A stretch of 14,452 bases of DNA from Paracoccaceae bacterium (GTDB lineage Bacteria; Pseudomonadota; Alphaproteobacteria; Rhodobacterales; Rhodobacteraceae), in contig RFZH01000035.1 of the NCBI GenBank assembly GCA_009920815.1, forward strand, positions 1-14,452. Direction: 5' to 3'. This document shows, piece after piece, positions 14,408 through 14,452 of this stretch. The notes beneath the pieces were generated by a model that did no database searches, was not told the origin of the DNA, and worked only from the letters and a program-made list of their open reading frames with translations. Position 1 is the first letter of the stretch. Every line of letters starts with the position of its first letter. The position numbers and the translations under genes were made by a program.

Positions 14408-14452
14408 TTTTATTATCTGATCTTTGATTCTTGCGCCCCTCGGCCACTGACA

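Noticed and set aside
14437..14448. Sequence resembling the tRNA-Trp 3' end (GCCCCT...GCCA) as an attachment site
   Set aside because: Only a few short matching bases with gaps; not a direct repeat of the tRNA end.
1..14452. CRISPR array, insertion sequence, integrase, toxin-antitoxin or phage genes
   Set aside because: No regularly spaced repeats, transposase or phage motifs were found; other open frames are shadows of the genes listed.

Overview
The window looks like a chromosomal segment of an alphaproteobacterium of the order Rhodobacterales (Roseobacter-like). The main reason is the left end: a ChvG-type sensor kinase, a short HPr kinase (HprK), RapZ, a mannose-type PTS EIIA and HPr, tightly packed on the + strand. 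A DUF6473 protein typical of this group and base usage of roughly half G+C fit the same picture. No exact genus can be read from the sequence.

Positions 1-4237 (+ strand) hold this regulatory phosphotransfer operon: chvG (cut by the window's left edge), hprK, rapZ, EIIA-Man and HPr, followed by a PlsC-type acyltransferase. Genes overlap or are spaced by only a few bases. No sugar permease or Enzyme I is present, so the PTS proteins probably act as a phosphorylation-based regulatory cascade. Positions 4240-6129 hold a 3-hydroxybutyryl-CoA dehydrogenase (- strand), a divergent DUF6473 gene and a tRNA-Trp(CCA) gene. Positions 6174-7169 hold an unassigned - strand gene whose C-terminal half resembles a GT-B (family 28-like) glycosyltransferase.

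Positions 7290-14407 form a compact cluster that I read as the oxidative D-apiose pathway: a RuBisCO-like protein (OiaX or OiaT), ApsD-like D-apiose dehydrogenase, ApnL-like D-apionate lactonase, a FadR/NanR-type GntR regulator, an OiaK-like DUF1537 kinase and an ApnO-like oxidoisomerase. The inferred flow is D-apiose -> D-apionolactone -> D-apionate -> 3-oxo-isoapionate -> its 4-phosphate. The RuBisCO-like protein then either decarboxylates this to L-erythrulose 1-phosphate (OiaX) or splits it to 3-phosphoglycerate and glycolate (OiaT). The cluster has four transcription units around two divergent promoter regions. Both regions carry the same 15-base motif (AACWGGTATGATGAG on the - strand) in the spacer of a plausible promoter, making it the best candidate operator for the GntR regulator.

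The pathway itself is known chemistry. The less-described points are the shared operator, the uncertain RuBisCO-like branch, the glycosyltransferase-like neighbour and the junction at tRNA-Trp. No insertion sequence, integrase, CRISPR array or gene-free stretch over 300 bases was seen. The longest gene-free gap is about 136 bases (5116-5251).
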